In this document: in pieces, positions 1 through 6,561 of the stretch
How positions within the stretch are numbered: position 1 is the first letter of the stretch
Layout: every line of letters begins with the position of its first letter
Assembly (NCBI GenBank): GCA_030523805.1
Contig: JAUNHS010000023.1
Span: forward strand, 12,059-18,619
Reading direction: 5' to 3'
DNA from: Acinetobacter sp.
Lineage (GTDB): Bacteria > Pseudomonadota > Gammaproteobacteria > Pseudomonadales > Moraxellaceae
DNA: 6,561 nucleotides
Notes under the pieces: generated by a model
The model's input: the letters and a program-made list of their open reading frames with translations, nothing else
Told to the model about the DNA's origin: nothing
Databases searched by the model: none
Made by a program: the position numbers and the translations under genes

Positions 1-21
1 TTTTTTATTGTTTCATTGCAC

Positions 22-57
22 AAAAAATGGCTAAACCTTACAGCCTAGCCATTTTTT
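22..57 (-). terminator. Rho-independent terminator of the sucA-sucB-lpd operon
   Basis: A perfect 12-bp inverted repeat (22-33 AAAAAATGGCTA, 46-57 TAGCCATTTTTT) encloses a 12-nt loop and lies 18 nt beyond the lpd stop codon. Read on the minus strand, the RNA forms a stem with a GC-containing core (UGGCUA/UAGCCA) flanked by an A tract and a run of six U, the classic intrinsic terminator layout. Because both sides carry A/T tracts it should also work on the plus strand, so it may serve a convergent gene ending left of the window; no such gene is visible here. It implies that most transcripts stop after lpd. Confidence 0.9.
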
Positions 58-75
58 ATTCATCTAAACAATGAA

Positions 76-1563
<1,488 letters not shown>

Positions 1564-1585
1564 TTATAAAGTTAATTTGATTTAA

Positions 1586-2767
1586 TTATAAATCAAGGAT
1601 TAATTTTGCTGGCTCTTCTAACAATTCTTTGATTGTTACCAAGAAACCAACCGCTTCTTTACCATCAATTAAACGATGGTCATAAGACAATGCAAGATAC
1701 ATCATCGGTAAAATTTCAACTTGACCATTCACAGCCATAGGACGATCTTGGATTTTGTGCATACCTAAAATCGCTGTTTGTGGTTGGTTCAAGATTGGTG
1801 TAGATAATAATGAACCGAATGTACCACCGTTGGTAATCGTGAATGTACCACCTGACATTTCTTCAATAGACAATTTACCTTCACGTGCTTTTTTCGCATA
1901 TTCGGCAATGCCATTTTCTACGCCTGCATAGTTCAACAAATCAGTATCACGCAATACAGGTACAACCAAACCACGGTCAGAAGACACAGCAACACCGATG
2001 TCATAATAACCATGATACACAATATCGTCGCCATCAATAGACGCATTTACCGCAGGATAACGTTTTAATGCTTCTGTCGCTGCTTTTACGAAGAATGACA
2101 TAAAGCCTAAACGAGCACCATGACGTTTTTCAAACGCATCTTTATATTGCTTACGCATTTCCATGATTGGCTTCATGTTTACTTCATTAAACGTTGTTAG
2201 CATTGCAGTTTCTTGCGTTGCAGACAATAAACGCTCAGCAATACGCTTACGCAAACGAGTCATCGGTACACGTTGCTCAACACGCTGACCAACTAATGGA
2301 GCAGCTGTCGCAGGTTTCGCTTGATGGTTCGCTACATCTTCTTTAGTAATGCGACCACCACGACCTGTACCGCTTACATCAGCAGCATTGATACCTGTTT
2401 CAGCCAATGCTTTACGCACTGCAGGTGCTTGATCTGATGATGATTGAGCGGTAGAAGCTGCTACAGGAGCAGTTTCAGCTACTGATGCTTCTGCTGTTGG
2501 AGCAGCCGCTGGAGCTGTAGCACCTGCCGCACCTTCTTCAAATTGAGCAATCACTTCAGCAGAAAGCACAGTTTCGCCTTCACCTTTGATGATTGATGAA
2601 ATCACACCATCAGCAGGTGCAACCACTTCTAATACTACTTTATCTGTTTCAATTTCACAAATCACTTCATCACGAGCAACCGCTTCACCGACTTGTTTGT
2701 TCCAAGCTGCGATTGTACCGTCTGCTACCGATTCTGGGAATACAGGTGCTTTAATTTCAATTGTCAT
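1586..2767 (-). CDS. sucB: Dihydrolipoyllysine-residue succinyltransferase (E2o of 2-oxoglutarate dehydrogenase)
   Basis: A 393-residue core subunit that accepts the succinyl group on lipoyl-lysine and transfers it to CoA. Domains in order: one lipoyl domain (about 1-76) with the lipoylated lysine in EIETDK, Lys43; an Ala/Pro/Thr-rich flexible linker (about 79-112); a peripheral subunit-binding domain (about 114-148, APAVRKAL...[11 protein letters not shown]) that docks E1 and E3; and a C-terminal catalytic domain ending in SYDHRLIDG with catalytic His364 and Asp368. The single lipoyl domain and the [14 protein letters not shown] start mark it as succinyl- rather than acetyltransferase. An in-frame ATG lies five codons upstream (2782), but it overlaps the ribosome-binding site. 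The ATG at 2767 has GAGAG 8 nt upstream and gives the typical N-terminus. It follows sucA by 114 nt. Confidence 0.97.
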   Translation of the reverse strand: MTIEIKAPVFPESVADGTIAAWNKQVGEAVARDEVICEIETDKVVLEVVAPADGVISSIIKGEGETVLSAEVIAQFEEGAAGATAPAAAPTAEASVAETAPVAASTAQSSSDQAPAVRKALAETGINAADVSGTGRGGRITKEDVANHQAKPATAAPLVGQRVEQRVPMTRLRKRIAERLLSATQETAMLTTFNEVNMKPIMEMRKQYKDAFEKRHGARLGFMSFFVKAATEALKRYPAVNASIDGDDIVYHGYYDIGVAVSSDRGLVVPVLRDTDLLNYAGVENGIAEYAKKAREGKLSIEEMSGGTFTITNGGTFGSLLSTPILNQPQTAILGMHKIQDRPMAVNGQVEILPMMYLALSYDHRLIDGKEAVGFLVTIKELLEEPAKLILDL

Positions 2768-2775
2768 GTTTAAAT

Positions 2776-2780
2776 CTCTC
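2776..2780 (-). promoter_or_regulatory. sucB ribosome-binding site
   Basis: GAGAG lies 8 nt before the ATG at 2767 on the minus strand. It overlaps the upstream in-frame ATG at 2782, which argues against that longer start. The site is 5 nt past the 24-bp palindrome at 2786-2809, so folding of that element could influence access. Confidence 0.65.
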
Positions 2781-2785
2781 ATATA

Positions 2786-2809
2786 GCATTTGAGCCATGG
2801 TTCAAATGC
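2786..2809 (-). other. 24-bp near-perfect palindrome upstream of sucB
   Basis: Arms GCATTTGA (2786-2793) and TCAAATGC (2802-2809) are exact inverted copies. The 8-nt centre contains CCATGG, itself a palindrome, so only one position pair breaks full symmetry. As RNA it folds into an 8-bp stem with an 8-nt loop just upstream of the sucB ribosome-binding site. As DNA it could be a dyad binding site. It lacks a U run and is not a terminator. The symmetry is seen directly; the role is unknown. Confidence 0.65.
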
Positions 2810-2831
2810 GTTTTGCTTATTTAAAAGGTGT

Positions 2832-2856
2832 GGTGTTTATTTTCACAATAAACACC
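2832..2856 (-). other. Hairpin after the sucA stop codon
   Basis: A perfect 10-bp inverted repeat (GGTGTTTATT at 2832-2841, AATAAACACC at 2847-2856) with a 5-nt loop lies 25 nt past the sucA stop. In the minus-strand RNA the sequence after the stem is ACACCUUUUAAAU, with only four U and those not adjacent to the stem. Termination would be weak at best. It may act as a partial attenuator or an mRNA 3'-end stabiliser that sets the ratio of sucA to sucB message. That role is inferred. Confidence 0.7.
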
Positions 2857-2881
2857 GTATAATCAACTAGATACGTTTAAA

Positions 2882-5671
2882 TTATAAACCTAACGCATCA
2901 TTTACCAATTGTGCTTGCTGTTTTGCGTGCTTAGATGCCGAACCACACGCAGGAGCAGCTGCAGCTTCACGACCAGCATATTGTACCTTATTCACTTGTG
3001 CTAATTCAGCAACTAAATCATACAAGTAAGGTGTAATAAATGCCCAAGCCCCTTGGTTTTTCGGCTCTTCTTGTGCCCATACCAATTCTTTTGCATTGCT
3101 ATAAGTCGCTAAAATTTTAGCTACAACATCTGCTGGGAATGGATACAACTGCTCAATACGAATAATGGCAATGTGGTTTAAGTTTTCAGCACGACGTTTT
3201 TCTAATAAATCGTAGTACACTTTACCACCACATAACACAACACGAGTTACGTCTGCAGGATTAATCGCATCAATTTCAGCCAATACAGTTTCAAACTGAC
3301 CATTCGCCAATTCATCTAAAGTTGATGTTGCTAATTTATGACGCAACAATGATTTAGGCGACATAATAATCATTGGCTTACGCACATTACGCAATACTTG
3401 ACGACGTAAAGCGTGGTAAATTTGAGCAGGTGTTGTCGGTGTCATCACTTGCATATTATCTTCAGCACAAAGCTGTAAGAAACGCTCTAAACGTGCAGAT
3501 GAATGCTCAGGACCTTGACCTTCAAAACCGTGTGGCAATAACATGGTTAAACCACTTAAACGCTCCCATTTGGTTTCGCCAGAACAAATAAACTGGTCAA
3601 TCACCATTTGAGCACCGTTTACGAAATCACCGAACTGTGCTTCCCAAATCGTTAAACCTTTTGGTGCAGTGCTTGAATAACCGTATTCAAATGCCAATGC
3701 AGCTTCTTCAGACAATAAAGAATCCCACGCTTCAAACATCGGTTGATTTTCAGCAATGTTGCATAATGGCAAATAAGTTTTACCTGTATTTTGGTCATGC
3801 AATTTGATATGACGGTGTGAGAATGTACCACGACCCACATCTTCACCTGAAATACGGATTTGGCGACCTTCTTGCAATAATGTTGCATACGCCAAAGTCT
3901 CAGCCGCCCCCCAGTTTAATGGAGCTTCGCCAGTTTGCTGTGTCAAACGGTCTGCCAACACTTTTGCAACTTGCGGTTGAACTTTAAAGCCTTCTGGCAA
4001 TTCTGCCATTTTTTGACCCAAAGCCTTTAATTTTTCAATGCTATAAGTGGTATCGCACGCATCGCTATAAGGTTGATCTACATAATCTACCCAATCCGAC
4101 ACAGGCTCAACATCATGATGGATTAAACCAGGGGCAACATAATTACCTTGCTCTAACTCTTGGCGATAATCTTCTGCCATTTGATCTGCAGCCGCTTTAT
4201 CCAACACACCTTCAGCCACTAATTTATCAGCATAAAGCGTGCGTGTGGTTGGGTGCTTACGAATCACTTGATACATCACTGGCTGTGTTGCCATTGGCTC
4301 ATCGGCTTCGTTATGACCACGGCGACGATAACATACCAAATCAATAAAGACATCTTTACCAAAAGTATGACGATAATCGTATGCCAACTGTGTAACAAAC
4401 ATCACAGCTTCAGGGTCATCGCCATTCACATGGAATACTGGAGCAGAAATCATTTTTGCTACATCAGTACAGTATTCTGTAGAACGCGCATCTAAAGGAT
4501 TTGATGTAGTAAAGCCCACTTGGTTATTGATGGCAATATGAATAGAACCACCCACGCCATAACCACGTGTTTGCGACATTTGGAACGTTTCTTGGTTTAC
4601 ACCTTGACCTGCCAATGCAGCATCGCCATGCACGATAATTGGCAATACATCGCCACCATGACGGTCTTTTCTCGCACGCACCGAACCTTCAACCACTGGA
4701 GCAACAATTTCCAAGTGTGATGGGTTATATGCCAATGCCAAATGCACTACATTGCCAGAAGTCGTTTTCACATCACTTGAAAAGCCCATGTGATATTTCA
4801 CATCGCTTGAGCCTTTATAAGGTTTGTAATTTCCATCAAATTCGTCAAATAAATCTTGTGATTTTTTACCCATCACATTGACTAAGGTATTTAAACGACC
4901 ACGGTGTGCCATACCGATGATGACTTCTTTACAGCCTGTTGCACCTGCGGCTTGTACCAACTGTTGCACCATCGGAATGTAAGATTCACCACCTTCCAAA
5001 CCGAAGCGTTTTACCCCTACATATTTATTGGCAAGATATTTTTCTAAACCTTCAGCAGCAGTTAAACCGCTTAATAATGTTTTCTTTTGCTCTGCTGAGA
5101 AATTATATTTACCCTGAGCAGTTTCCAAACGCTGTTGAATCCACTTCGCTTCTTGTGGTTCAGCATAAGTATATTCTGACGCTACAGTACCACAATAGGT
5201 TGCTTCTAAAATCGCAACAATTTCTTTCAAAGTCGCAGACGTTTTACCAGCAAAATTCACTGGGAATGTAGTATCTAAATCAGACTTTGATAAACCATGT
5301 GCTTCCAACGTTAATTGTGGCACAGCAGCACGTTGAACCAAACCAAGTGGGTCTAATTTTGCTTGCTTATGACCATAAGTACGGTAAGCTTCAATTAATT
5401 GTGCTATACCAATTTGACCTAACACTTCTTGTGGCGATGTTGCACCAGCAGCAATCACTACACGAGCCTGACGACCCAACTGTAAGAATTGCTCACGCAC
5501 ATCGCTATGCGTAGGCTCACCTTTTGGATATTTATCAAAGTATTTACGCCATTCGTCAGAAACAGCTGACGCATCAGTCAAATACTGTTCATAAAGATCT
5601 TCAATGTATGCTGCACCATCAGCAGAAAGTTCACTATCCTGACGTAAAACATCGTAAGCGGACTGTTGCAT
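2882..5671 (-). CDS. sucA: 2-oxoglutarate dehydrogenase E1 component (thiamine diphosphate-dependent)
   Basis: A 929-residue enzyme that decarboxylates 2-oxoglutarate and succinylates the lipoyl arm of SucB, a control point of the TCA cycle. Seen in order: the N-terminal E1o segment (ELSADGAAYIEDLYEQYL, about 14-31) that contacts E2; KLDPLG near 105-110; HRGRLN with His256 and KYHMGFSSD with His294, matching the substrate-binding histidines known in E. coli SucA (260 and 298); the thiamine/Mg motif starting GDAA (349-352) and ending INNQ (381-384); RRRGHNEADEP (449-459); SGEDVGRGTFSHRH (608-621); WEAQFGDFVNGAQ (676-688); HGFEGQGPEHSSARLE (714-729); and EEPKNQGAW (868-876). Length is normal (E. 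coli 933). The open frame extends 26 codons upstream to 5749, with another ATG at 5698. The ATG at 5671 is preferred because AGGAAA lies 9 nt upstream and MQQSAYDVLRQDSELS looks like a family N-terminus. It is the first gene of the operon. Confidence 0.97.
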   Translation of the reverse strand: MQQSAYDVLRQDSELSADGAAYIEDLYEQYLTDASAVSDEWRKYFDKYPKGEPTHSDVREQFLQLGRQARVVIAAGATSPQEVLGQIGIAQLIEAYRTYGHKQAKLDPLGLVQRAAVPQLTLEAHGLSKSDLDTTFPVNFAGKTSATLKEIVAILEATYCGTVASEYTYAEPQEAKWIQQRLETAQGKYNFSAEQKKTLLSGLTAAEGLEKYLANKYVGVKRFGLEGGESYIPMVQQLVQAAGATGCKEVIIGMAHRGRLNTLVNVMGKKSQDLFDEFDGNYKPYKGSSDVKYHMGFSSDVKTTSGNVVHLALAYNPSHLEIVAPVVEGSVRARKDRHGGDVLPIIVHGDAALAGQGVNQETFQMSQTRGYGVGGSIHIAINNQVGFTTSNPLDARSTEYCTDVAKMISAPVFHVNGDDPEAVMFVTQLAYDYRHTFGKDVFIDLVCYRRRGHNEADEPMATQPVMYQVIRKHPTTRTLYADKLVAEGVLDKAAADQMAEDYRQELEQGNYVAPGLIHHDVEPVSDWVDYVDQPYSDACDTTYSIEKLKALGQKMAELPEGFKVQPQVAKVLADRLTQQTGEAPLNWGAAETLAYATLLQEGRQIRISGEDVGRGTFSHRHIKLHDQNTGKTYLPLCNIAENQPMFEAWDSLLSEEAALAFEYGYSSTAPKGLTIWEAQFGDFVNGAQMVIDQFICSGETKWERLSGLTMLLPHGFEGQGPEHSSARLERFLQLCAEDNMQVMTPTTPAQIYHALRRQVLRNVRKPMIIMSPKSLLRHKLATSTLDELANGQFETVLAEIDAINPADVTRVVLCGGKVYYDLLEKRRAENLNHIAIIRIEQLYPFPADVVAKILATYSNAKELVWAQEEPKNQGAWAFITPYLYDLVAELAQVNKVQYAGREAAAAPACGSASKHAKQQAQLVNDALGL

Positions 5672-5680
5672 TTGTGACAA

Positions 5681-5686
5681 TTTCCT
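5681..5686 (-). promoter_or_regulatory. sucA ribosome-binding site
   Basis: AGGAAA on the minus strand, 9 nt before the ATG at 5671, is the only good Shine-Dalgarno match near the three possible in-frame starts (5749, 5698, 5671). The spacing is slightly long. It lies 7 nt downstream of the leader stem-loop at 5694-5725. Confidence 0.65.
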
Positions 5687-5693
5687 AAAATTT

Positions 5694-5725
5694 AACATGT
5701 AACGTGTTATGATAGACACGATGTT
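5694..5725 (-). promoter_or_regulatory. Stem-loop in the sucA leader
   Basis: On the minus strand, AACAT then CGTGT (5725-5716) pair with ACACG (5707-5703) and ATGTT (5698-5694). This gives ten base pairs with an 8-nt apical loop and a 4-nt bulge (UUAC) on the 3' side. The in-frame ATG at 5698 lies in the stem and the ribosome-binding site starts just below it, so folding would hide the alternative start while leaving the real one open. The pairing is seen; any role in controlling translation is inference. It presumes that transcription starts further upstream. Confidence 0.45.
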
Positions 5726-5760
5726 TACAAACTGATTGCGACTCAACACTTGAAAATCAA

Positions 5761-5775
5761 GCCAAAAACATTGGC
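5761..5775 (-). other. Small hairpin in the distal sucA leader
   Basis: GCCAA and TTGGC form a perfect 5-bp inverted repeat around a 5-nt loop, about 90 nt upstream of the sucA start. It is short and could arise by chance. No U run follows in either direction. It is recorded as a possible leader structure only. Confidence 0.25.
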
Positions 5776-5791
5776 ATAACCATCAAACCGA

Positions 5792-5818
5792 TTGAGCGTG
5801 CAATCACTTCACTATAAT
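5792..5818 (+). promoter_or_regulatory. Sigma-70-like promoter facing away from sucA
   Basis: TTGAGC (5792-5797) and a perfect TATAAT (5813-5818) are separated by 15 nt on the plus strand, somewhat short of the ideal 17. Initiation would fall near 5825, about 500 nt before the hydrolase start. It would therefore make either a long leader or a separate non-coding transcript. The -10 box overlaps an inverted repeat, ACTATA-N7-TATAGT (5811-5829), whose minus strand also offers TATAGT boxes. Chance occurrence in AT-rich DNA is possible. Confidence 0.35.
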
Positions 5819-5903
5819 ACGACTATAGTTTAACAAATCACAGCGTGTTCTTAAACACTCTAATTGCGATTTATGCGACTCAAATCCACACTTTTCCTTG
5901 AGT

Positions 5904-5922
5904 TTGTATAGCTTATATACAA
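5904..5922. promoter_or_regulatory. Operator-like palindrome TTGTATA-N5-TATACAA
   Basis: Two exact 7-bp inverted arms with a 5-bp spacer form a 19-bp dyad in the divergent region. Its size and symmetry suit a dimeric helix-turn-helix regulator. The half-site TTGTATA recalls some GntR-family operators, though those usually have a shorter centre. The site lies about 230 nt upstream of the sucA start and just downstream of the minus-strand TATAAT at 5953-5958, where a bound repressor could block the operon. The regulator cannot be named. Confidence 0.4.
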
Positions 5923-5952
5923 TCAAACAAAATTGCGTTATAAAATGTTCTT

Positions 5953-5958
5953 ATTATA
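5953..5958 (-). promoter_or_regulatory. Candidate -10 box for the sucA operon
   Basis: A perfect TATAAT on the minus strand, oriented toward sucA, about 280 nt before its start codon. No good -35 hexamer is present at 16-18 nt; at 17 nt the sequence is TAGCTT. A second weaker box, TATAAC, lies at 5942-5937. Other minus-strand candidates are the TATAGT boxes at 5827-5822 and 5816-5811. I could not single out one promoter, so this is a marked possibility rather than a firm call. Confidence 0.3.
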
Positions 5959-6116
5959 TACGTCTAAAGTCATAAAAGCTATTTTTTTACATTTTGATAC
6001 TTAGCCATCATAAATCATCATTTTTGCCTTTAAATTCAGTAGAATAAATATGTTTTTATCATTTATCGGTAGAGCCGATTTAAATAAGAATTATTTTCAA
6101 TGATTATTTTTTAAAC

Positions 6117-6197
6117 AAATGTGCTTTAAAAGACTAGTGTTTATATCATTCTCAGCAAATGACTCAATTTGGCTGATGGCTTCATTTGCACACATTT
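6117..6197. repeat. Nested inverted repeats
   Basis: Inner arms GCAAATGA (6155-6162) and TCATTTGC (6182-6189) are exact 8-bp inverted copies with a 19-nt loop. Outside them, AAATGTG (6117-6123) and CACATTT (6191-6197) form a second exact 7-bp pair separated from the inner right arm by one base. CAAAT (6156-6160) can alternatively pair with ATTTG (6167-6171), giving a competing smaller hairpin. The element lies 120-200 nt upstream of the hydrolase start. It could be an operator or a structured transcript; low-complexity DNA makes chance a real alternative. Confidence 0.4.
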
Positions 6198-6233
6198 ATA
6201 CTTACACAATGATTTACTTATCTTTATTTTTTA

Positions 6234-6239
6234 TATAAA
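6234..6239 (+). promoter_or_regulatory. Candidate -10 box for the hydrolase gene
   Basis: TATAAA on the plus strand, with TTTACT 15 nt upstream (6213-6218) as a possible -35, would start transcription about 75 nt before the ATG at 6321. A second possibility, TATGCT at 6279-6284, would give a leader of roughly 30 nt and would leave the earlier in-frame ATG at 6285 outside the message. Both are weak matches in AT-rich DNA. Confidence 0.25.
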
Positions 6240-6320
6240 ATTCATTTTTAATAATTTTTTCTCATTTAGCTTTTGGTGTATGCTATGCCTAATTTTCAAA
6301 TTGATGACATTGGGGACATC

Positions 6321-6561
6321 ATGCATACATCAAATTTACATTCTGTGATTGTACCTGGTGTCGGTGGTAGCGAAGCAGAGCATTGGCAATCGTGGTTGCA
6401 ACAAGTATTGCCCGACACATCTCGGGTACAACAGCAATGGCAGCAACCTATTTTGCCGATTTGGGCAGAAAATTGGAAAAATCATGTACAAGCCATTCAG
6501 CGACCGATGCAAATTATTGCTCATAGTTTTGGTTGCTTAACGACGTTGTATGCGTTGCATC
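6321..6561 (+). CDS. RBBP9/YdeN-family alpha/beta serine hydrolase, 5' part only
   Basis: The first 80 residues of a gene that runs off the right edge; the frame is open to the last base. Seen: an N-terminal strand and loop SVIVPGVGGSEAEHWQSW (about 8-25); SRVQQQWQQPILPIW (about 34-48); and IIAHSFGC (65-72) holding the nucleophile elbow with predicted catalytic Ser69. The GSxxxHW start, the RVxQxxWxxP block and the AHSxGC elbow together are typical of RBBP9/YdeN small hydrolases, usually about 180-190 residues. The catalytic Asp and His would therefore lie beyond the window. No signal peptide is seen, so it is probably cytoplasmic. An in-frame ATG at 6285 would add 12 residues. The ATG at 6321 is preferred because GGGGA lies 4 nt upstream and it gives a family-like N-terminus. 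It is transcribed divergently from sucA and has no obvious link to the TCA cycle. Substrates of these enzymes are mostly unknown. Confidence 0.85.
   Translation, partial: MHTSNLHSVIVPGVGGSEAEHWQSWLQQVLPDTSRVQQQWQQPILPIWAENWKNHVQAIQRPMQIIAHSFGCLTTLYALH

Larger units (their letters stand above)
5672..6320. other. Divergent intergenic control region between sucA and the hydrolase gene
   Basis: About 650 nt with no convincing coding sequence on either strand. Stop codons are dense and the short frames present lack ribosome-binding sites. It becomes very AT-rich rightwards, especially 5940-6270. It contains the sucA leader, promoter-like hexamers on both strands (plus: 5792-5818 and 6234-6239; minus: 5953-5958), operator-like inverted repeats (5904-5922, 6117-6197) and three copies of GACTCAA (5740, 5877 and 6161). 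Control of both flanking genes presumably lies here. Nothing in it resembles a tRNA, rRNA or known riboswitch. Confidence 0.8.

Noticed and set aside
1585..1590. A perfect minus-strand TATAAT spanning the sucB stop codon, as an internal lpd promoter.
   Set aside because: No -35-like hexamer occurs at 16-18 nt upstream (CCAGCA at 17). The stop codon and AT-rich tail explain the match.
2758..2799. A 13-codon minus-strand mini-frame starting at the ATG in CCATGG (2799-2797) and overlapping the sucB start in another frame, as a possible coupling peptide.
   Set aside because: No ribosome-binding site precedes it and its start lies in the palindrome. Nothing supports translation.
4939..5271. A 110-codon plus-strand frame inside sucA, and the other frames antisense to or within sucA, sucB and lpd.
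   Set aside because: They overlap full-length conserved genes. Their translations are rich in His, Leu and Gln with no recognisable motif, which is typical of shadow frames.
5672..5749. N-terminal extension of SucA by 26 residues from the ATG at 5749, or 9 residues from 5698.
   Set aside because: Neither upstream ATG has a ribosome-binding site. The extension is unlike E1o N-termini and overlaps the leader stem-loop, while the ATG at 5671 has AGGAAA at a workable distance.
5815..5828. TAATACGACTATAG resembles the phage T7 promoter (identical first ten bases, then ATAG).
   Set aside because: Relative to the T7 consensus, four bases are missing between the recognition part and the initiation part. 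That would put them out of register, and no phage genes are nearby. Most likely coincidence.
6050..6103. A 17-codon plus-strand frame (MFLSFIGRADLNKNYFQ) in the intergenic region.
   Set aside because: It has no good ribosome-binding site, no regulatory codon run and no downstream attenuator. Frames this short are expected by chance.

Overview
The window holds one complete minus-strand operon, sucA-sucB-lpd. It encodes all three subunits of the 2-oxoglutarate dehydrogenase complex: the E1o decarboxylase, the E2o dihydrolipoyl succinyltransferase and the E3 dihydrolipoyl dehydrogenase. A divergent plus-strand gene, cut off by the right edge, starts an RBBP9/YdeN-type serine hydrolase. The protein sequences (SucB and Lpd especially) look, from memory of the families, most like those of Moraxellaceae such as Acinetobacter and its relatives. 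The AT-rich coding and spacer DNA agrees with that. The genus cannot be fixed from this sequence alone.

Layout from left to right: a strong intrinsic terminator (22-57) closes the operon just past the lpd stop. lpd occupies 76-1509. A 76-nt gap with an 11-bp-stem hairpin separates it from sucB (1586-2767). A 114-nt gap with two palindromes separates sucB from sucA (2882-5671). About 650 nt of AT-rich non-coding DNA (5672-6320) follows, with leader hairpins, promoter-like hexamers on both strands and several inverted repeats. The partial hydrolase gene runs from 6321 to the edge. Transcription of the operon runs right to left, in the order sucA, sucB, lpd.

The three enzymes act in sequence. 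SucA uses thiamine diphosphate to decarboxylate 2-oxoglutarate and transfers the succinyl group to the lipoyl-lysine of SucB. SucB passes it to CoA to give succinyl-CoA. Lpd reoxidises the dihydrolipoyl arm with FAD and NAD+. All catalytic motifs I looked for are present and I see no frameshift or truncation. In all three genes the longest open frame starts upstream of the likely true start. I chose internal ATGs with a Shine-Dalgarno sequence and family-typical N-termini.

This is core metabolism and I see no novel defence, mobile or biosynthetic system. The points worth a second look are in the non-coding DNA: structured intercistronic spacers, a folded sucA leader next to its ribosome-binding site, and the long divergent control region. 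The gene neighbourhood is also of interest, because sdhB does not lie directly upstream of sucA.
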